In this document: positions 60,772-64,000 of the stretch, piece after piece
How the letters are laid out: each line of letters starts with the position of its first letter
Numbering within the stretch: position 1 is the first letter of the stretch
Source: an uncultured bacterium
GTDB taxonomy: Bacteria > Cyanobacteriota > Vampirovibrionia > Gastranaerophilales > Gastranaerophilaceae
DNA: 64,000 nucleotides
Assembly (NCBI GenBank): GCA_902765215.1
Contig: CACWZA010000003.1
Coordinates: forward strand, 124,001 to 188,000
Reading direction: 5' to 3'
Notes under the pieces: model-generated
The model's database searches: none
Told to the model about the DNA's origin: nothing
Seen by the model: only the letters and a program-made list of their open reading frames with translations
Translations under genes and position numbers: made by a program

Positions 60772-62433
60772 ATGGCTAAGGTTTTATTAATAACTGACAA
60801 TATTGATGTCAGCACAGTTGTGCAAACGACATTACTAAATCACGAATTTGTTGTGTCAACTGATACTACAACCATACTGGATATTATGAAGGTAGAATCA
60901 CCTGATGTTGTCATTACAGACACAAATTCTAATGCCGACATCAAACCTGCCTACAGAATAATCAAAGATTTTCAGACAATAAAGATGCTGCTTATCGGGG
61001 AAAAAGAAGTACCTCAGGACATAATTGCAGATGCACACCAGTTTGTCCAGTTCCCGATTAACCCTGTTGTACTCAAATCAACCTTAGATGCGGGGTTAAA
61101 AGCACGAAAATCATTAATAAAACTTGCCAAATCAAATCAGGAGCTTGCAAACAGTCTTTATCAACTGAATGTTCTTTATAACACAAGCTCACAACTTGCG
61201 GGAAGCCTTAGCCGTAACAAGCTTGTTGATATTATGAACGAAGGGATAGACAAATCACTGAACTCAAACATATCCTGCACACTTTCGTTCAAAGACGACA
61301 AGACACCTGTTTTGCTTATAAATTCAAACTACAAGCTTTCCCCAAGACTTGTAGAAGCACTGAAACTCAGAGCGGTGCTGAACTACAAAAACTCAGGCAT
61401 TGACATAACAGAAATGTTTACGATTGACGACATTGAAGTGGAACAAACTATTAAATACTCAATAAACGAATATGATTTTGAAATACTTAATTACCACAAA
61501 CTTTTGTCTTACATAACGATTGACGACAAATGTTACGGTTACTCTGAAATCTTTAGAGAAAAAGATTTTTCATCAGACGATTCAAAGTGTTTCCAGACAC
61601 TTGTAAATCAGGTAACACTGCCGTTAAAGAGTGCTATTCTCTATCAGGAAATAGCCCAAAAGAACAAAGAACTTGCAAGACTGGAAAGACTCAAATCAGA
61701 GTTTATCTCGATAGTATCACACGAATTGAAAACCCCGTTAACATCAATAAAAAATTCACTTGATATTGTATCGAGCGGTAAAACCGGCGAAACAACAGAA
61801 TCAATGACAAAATTCCTTAATATGGCAAAAAGGAATGTAAGAAAACTGTCAAGAATTATCAATGACCTGCTTGATATGTCAAAGATTGAGGCAGGGAAAA
61901 TGGACTACAATTTTGAAGTCGGCTCGGTTACCCCTGTTATAGAAGATGTAACCCAAAGTCTTTCGCAGATTGCACTGCAAAAAGATTTAAAACTTAATGT
62001 CAGAACGGCAGGCGACCTCAAGAATGTTTATGCGGATATGGACAGAATAGAACAGGTACTTACAAACCTTGTATCTAATGCGATTAAGTTCACAGCAGAC
62101 AAAGGAACAATAAGCATAACCGCAAAAATGGTTAATGCGGAAGATATTACAACAGAAGACTGTTTTGCACCGCAGATAGAAAAACTGGACGGCGAGTATG
62201 TTCAGATATGCGTTTCCGATCAGGGCATCGGGATAGAGAAAGAAGATTTGATACATGTATTTGACAAATTTGAGCAAATAGAGAACTCTCTTTCTAGAGA
62301 AGTCGGGGGTTCGGGGCTCGGACTTGCAATTGCAAAACAGTTAATCACTGCACACAACGGTGCTATATGGTGTGACAGTGTTATAAATAAGGGGTCATCC
62401 TTCTACTTTGTGCTTCCTGTTTCGGAAACATAA
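60772..62433 (+). CDS. hybrid-type sensor histidine kinase with N-terminal receiver-like domain
   Basis: 553 residues, no membrane segment. Residues 1-115 look like a receiver fold (VLLITDNIDVST, PDVVITDTNSN with the acceptor-position Asp), but the conserved switch Lys is replaced (FVQFPINPVV), so it may be a pseudo-receiver. A coiled stretch and a GAF-like sensor (about 140-295) follow, then HisKA with H317 in SIVSHELKTPLTS, and HATPase with NLVSNAIKF, SDQGIGI, VFDKFEQI and GGSGLGLAIAKQL. It is followed by a single-domain response regulator and a GspE/PilB-like ATPase, suggesting a soluble signalling pair linked to pili or secretion. Confidence 0.9.
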   Translation: MAKVLLITDNIDVSTVVQTTLLNHEFVVSTDTTTILDIMKVESPDVVITDTNSNADIKPAYRIIKDFQTIKMLLIGEKEVPQDIIADAHQFVQFPINPVVLKSTLDAGLKARKSLIKLAKSNQELANSLYQLNVLYNTSSQLAGSLSRNKLVDIMNEGIDKSLNSNISCTLSFKDDKTPVLLINSNYKLSPRLVEALKLRAVLNYKNSGIDITEMFTIDDIEVEQTIKYSINEYDFEILNYHKLLSYITIDDKCYGYSEIFREKDFSSDDSKCFQTLVNQVTLPLKSAILYQEIAQKNKELARLERLKSEFISIVSHELKTPLTSIKNSLDIVSSGKTGETTESMTKFLNMAKRNVRKLSRIINDLLDMSKIEAGKMDYNFEVGSVTPVIEDVTQSLSQIALQKDLKLNVRTAGDLKNVYADMDRIEQVLTNLVSNAIKFTADKGTISITAKMVNAEDITTEDCFAPQIEKLDGEYVQICVSDQGIGIEKEDLIHVFDKFEQIENSLSREVGGSGLGLAIAKQLITAHNGAIWCDSVINKGSSFYFVLPVSET

Positions 62434-62450
62434 TTATTGGTCTTAACATT

Positions 62451-62479
62451 TTTGTATAACTTGAAAAACATGATATAAT
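62451..62479 (+). promoter_or_regulatory. promoter of the response regulator gene
   Basis: TTTGTA (62451-62456), 17-nt spacer, extended TGa-TATAAT (62474-62479), about 30 nt before the ATG with AAAGGGG between. Confidence 0.55.
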
Positions 62480-62508
62480 AATGTCGTGTGAGGCTAAAGG
62501 GGTATTTA

Positions 62509-62871
62509 ATGAAAAAAGTTCTTATTGTTGATGATGAACAGGATATAGTTGACAGTCTGAAGTTTGTACTTGAGGCTGAGGGTTATGAGTGTTACACCGC
62601 ATTGAACGGAGAAGACGGGCTGAAATCCGCAAAGGAGCTCATGCCTGATCTTATAATACTGGACATAATGATGCCAAAAATGAACGGTTACAAAATCAGC
62701 CGTTTGCTGAAATTTGACAGCAAATACAAAGATATCCCGATTATTATGCTTACTGCCCGCTCACAGGAAGAAGACAAACTAATCGGTGAAGAAACGGGCG
62801 CAAACGAATATATCACAAAACCGTTTGACTTGGATTTTGTCATTGGAAAAGTGAACGAGTATTTAAAATAG
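62509..62871 (+). CDS. single-domain response regulator (CheY-like)
   Basis: 120 residues, receiver domain only. Acidic pocket D8, D9; phosphoacceptor D52 in LIILDIMMP; switch Thr in IIMLTARS; conserved Lys in YITKPFD. No output domain, so it acts by protein binding. AAAGGGG precedes the ATG at 62509; the open frame extends to 62488 without site. It has its own promoter but follows the kinase gene and precedes the GspE-like gene by 21 nt. Confidence 0.93.
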   Translation: MKKVLIVDDEQDIVDSLKFVLEAEGYECYTALNGEDGLKSAKELMPDLIILDIMMPKMNGYKISRLLKFDSKYKDIPIIMLTARSQEEDKLIGEETGANEYITKPFDLDFVIGKVNEYLK

Positions 62872-62892
62872 TTTTATTTTAAGGTCACAGAG

Positions 62893-64000
62893 ATGGAAAC
62901 AATAACAAACAAAACCTTAGAAAAATTAAAATATGAATTAGTGCGTGATGGTCTTGTTGAGTATGATGTACTCGATAAAGCACAGAAGCTCGCAGCAGCT
63001 GAGGGCGTGAATATCGGGCAGGCACTAATTACTTCTAATGTTTTGGACGAAGCAACTCTGCTTAAATTTTTGGAAAAGAAACTGCACATCCCGTATGTTA
63101 ACCTTGACGACTATTCACTTGATACAAAATGTCTGAAATACATTAACTTTGCAGATGCAAGAAAATATAATGTTATTCCGCTGTTTAAGATAGAAGATGT
63201 GCTTACTGTCGCGATGGCTGATCCGCTTGATTTATTCGTTATTGATAAGATTATTGAATCTGCAGAATGCTCAATAGAACCTGTTATATCATCAGAAGCA
63301 AGTATTATTGCAAAGATTGATGAATACTATAACACACCTGCAACTGTTGATAAGATTTATACCTCTGTCAAAGATTCCGAGTTCAACTGGACTGACGAAC
63401 TCCACAGCGAAGATTTGAGCGAAGAACATATACAAAAAATCATTCGTGCAATACTTAAACAGGCAATTATAGAAGATGTTCACGAACTCTATTTTGAACA
63501 ATCAAACGAAGGGTTGAACCTTGTATTTAAAGATCAGAACAATTTTGAAAACAAAGGGGTTATCCCTCACATATTAGTTTCATCATTTGTTTCTAAACTA
63601 AAAATGCTTTCAAACCTTGACCCTGCGGTAAGCGAAGTTCCGCAGTTAGGGAAATTATGTTTCAAAGTTGATGAGATTACGCTGATTGCGAGTATATCAG
63701 CCTTCCCTACAATTATCGGGGAAAGAATTGCATTAAAAATATACAAACCGCCAATGGAACTCTCACAAATAATCCATGACGAACGACAGAAACAACTGCT
63801 TGTGAAAGAACTGGAACAGCCGGGGATAATACTCGTCTGCGGAGCACAACTGAGCGGTAAAACTCATGTTATTTATTCTTTGTTGCTTGAATCTGCAAAA
63901 TATTCACGCAATATAATGACAATAGAATCAATTTCAAAATACGATTTAAAAAATATCCATCAGTGCGAACTAAACGAGAATGTCGGATTCAACCTCGATA
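62893..64000 (+). CDS. GspE/PilB-family secretion ATPase, divergent, partial
   Basis: 369 residues before the window ends. The N-terminal GspE/PilB (MshEN-like) domain is clear: LEKLKYELVRDGLVEYDVLDKAQKLA, GQALITSNVLDEATLLKFLEK, PYVNLDDYSLD and VLTVAMADPLD. The core begins near 200, where the usual SDIHIEP-type motif is altered (IEDVHELYFEQ). The Walker A is GAQLSGKT near residue 320 rather than GPTGSGKT. The Walker B part lies outside. It may power type IV pilus or type II secretion, or be a regulatory relative; the altered motifs leave ATPase activity unsure. Confidence 0.8.
   Translation, partial: METITNKTLEKLKYELVRDGLVEYDVLDKAQKLAAAEGVNIGQALITSNVLDEATLLKFLEKKLHIPYVNLDDYSLDTKCLKYINFADARKYNVIPLFKIEDVLTVAMADPLDLFVIDKIIESAECSIEPVISSEASIIAKIDEYYNTPATVDKIYTSVKDSEFNWTDELHSEDLSEEHIQKIIRAILKQAIIEDVHELYFEQSNEGLNLVFKDQNNFENKGVIPHILVSSFVSKLKMLSNLDPAVSEVPQLGKLCFKVDEITLIASISAFPTIIGERIALKIYKPPMELSQIIHDERQKQLLVKELEQPGIILVCGAQLSGKTHVIYSLLLESAKYSRNIMTIESISKYDLKNIHQCELNENVGFNLD

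Overview
The window is low-GC bacterial chromosome with densely packed housekeeping genes on both strands. No tRNA, rRNA, CRISPR array, insertion sequence, integrase or phage structural gene was recognised. The gene content fits a fermentative, anaerobe-like Gram-negative bacterium: reverse rubrerythrin plus ferritin, ThyX, an MEP-pathway IspD-type enzyme, MurE of the meso-diaminopimelate type, Ser/Lys signal peptidase and GspE/PilB-type ATPase. A set of large, otherwise unrecognisable proteins carries a short N-terminal [VI]-x-[FY]-K-G motif, or an N-terminal AASQAR-type segment with a C-terminal coiled coil. My best guess is a non-photosynthetic cyanobacterial relative (Vampirovibrionia/'Melainabacteria', Gastranaerophilales-like). 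This is inference from gene style and not from a marker gene.

Layout. 1-5.9 kb: end of an unknown gene, IspD/TarI, rubrerythrin-ferritin pair, SGNH hydrolase, a 545-residue FKG-motif membrane protein preceded by a tiny Cys-rich ORF and an attenuator-like leader, and MnmA. 6.2-6.85 kb: gene-free, with a 104-bp tandem repeat. 6.85-14.0 kb: a long + operon (pxpA, yvcK, a small gene, panB, panC, a Gfo/Idh oxidoreductase, pgsA, trmL, nnrD). 14.1-19.9 kb: a - operon of two large membrane proteins and a GH13 enzyme. 20.2-24.4 kb: ftsI-murE-nagA. 24.4-30.1 kb: ilvD, mnmG, a small secreted protein, a polyprenyl synthase and lepB. 30.2-38.0 kb: a 1026-residue EF-hand protein, a coiled-coil AASQAR protein, a TPR/NHL protein and 4-alpha-glucanotransferase. 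38.2-47.3 kb: glmU, an Fe-S protein, a putative zincin, a DUF4145-like protein, mazG, FKG proteins, metK with a leader ORF, and a SIMPL protein. 47.4-60.4 kb: YkgJ-like protein, M16 peptidase, PHP phosphoesterase, rph, a repeat protein, cobO, 5-FTHF cyclo-ligase, a second coiled-coil protein, NFACT/RqcH, thyX, a sugar transferase and rpmE. 60.5-64 kb: a multi-hairpin intergenic element, then histidine kinase, response regulator and a divergent GspE/PilB ATPase running off the end.

The genes serve peptidoglycan and envelope building (GlmU, MurE, FtsI, NagA, PgsA, sugar transferase), coenzyme supply (PanB/PanC, CobO, 5-FTHF ligase, MetK), alpha-glucan turnover (GH13, GH77), translation upkeep (MnmA, MnmG, TrmL, L31, RqcH) and protein export.

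Three regulatory patterns stand out. First, at least ten ORFs have a -10-like hexamer ending 6 or 7 nt before the start codon and no Shine-Dalgarno sequence, which implies leaderless mRNAs. Second, the FKG membrane protein is preceded by a four-cysteine leader ORF followed by mutually exclusive hairpins and an intrinsic terminator. Third, metK is preceded by a 23-codon apparently leaderless ORF whose stop overlaps the metK start as ATGA.
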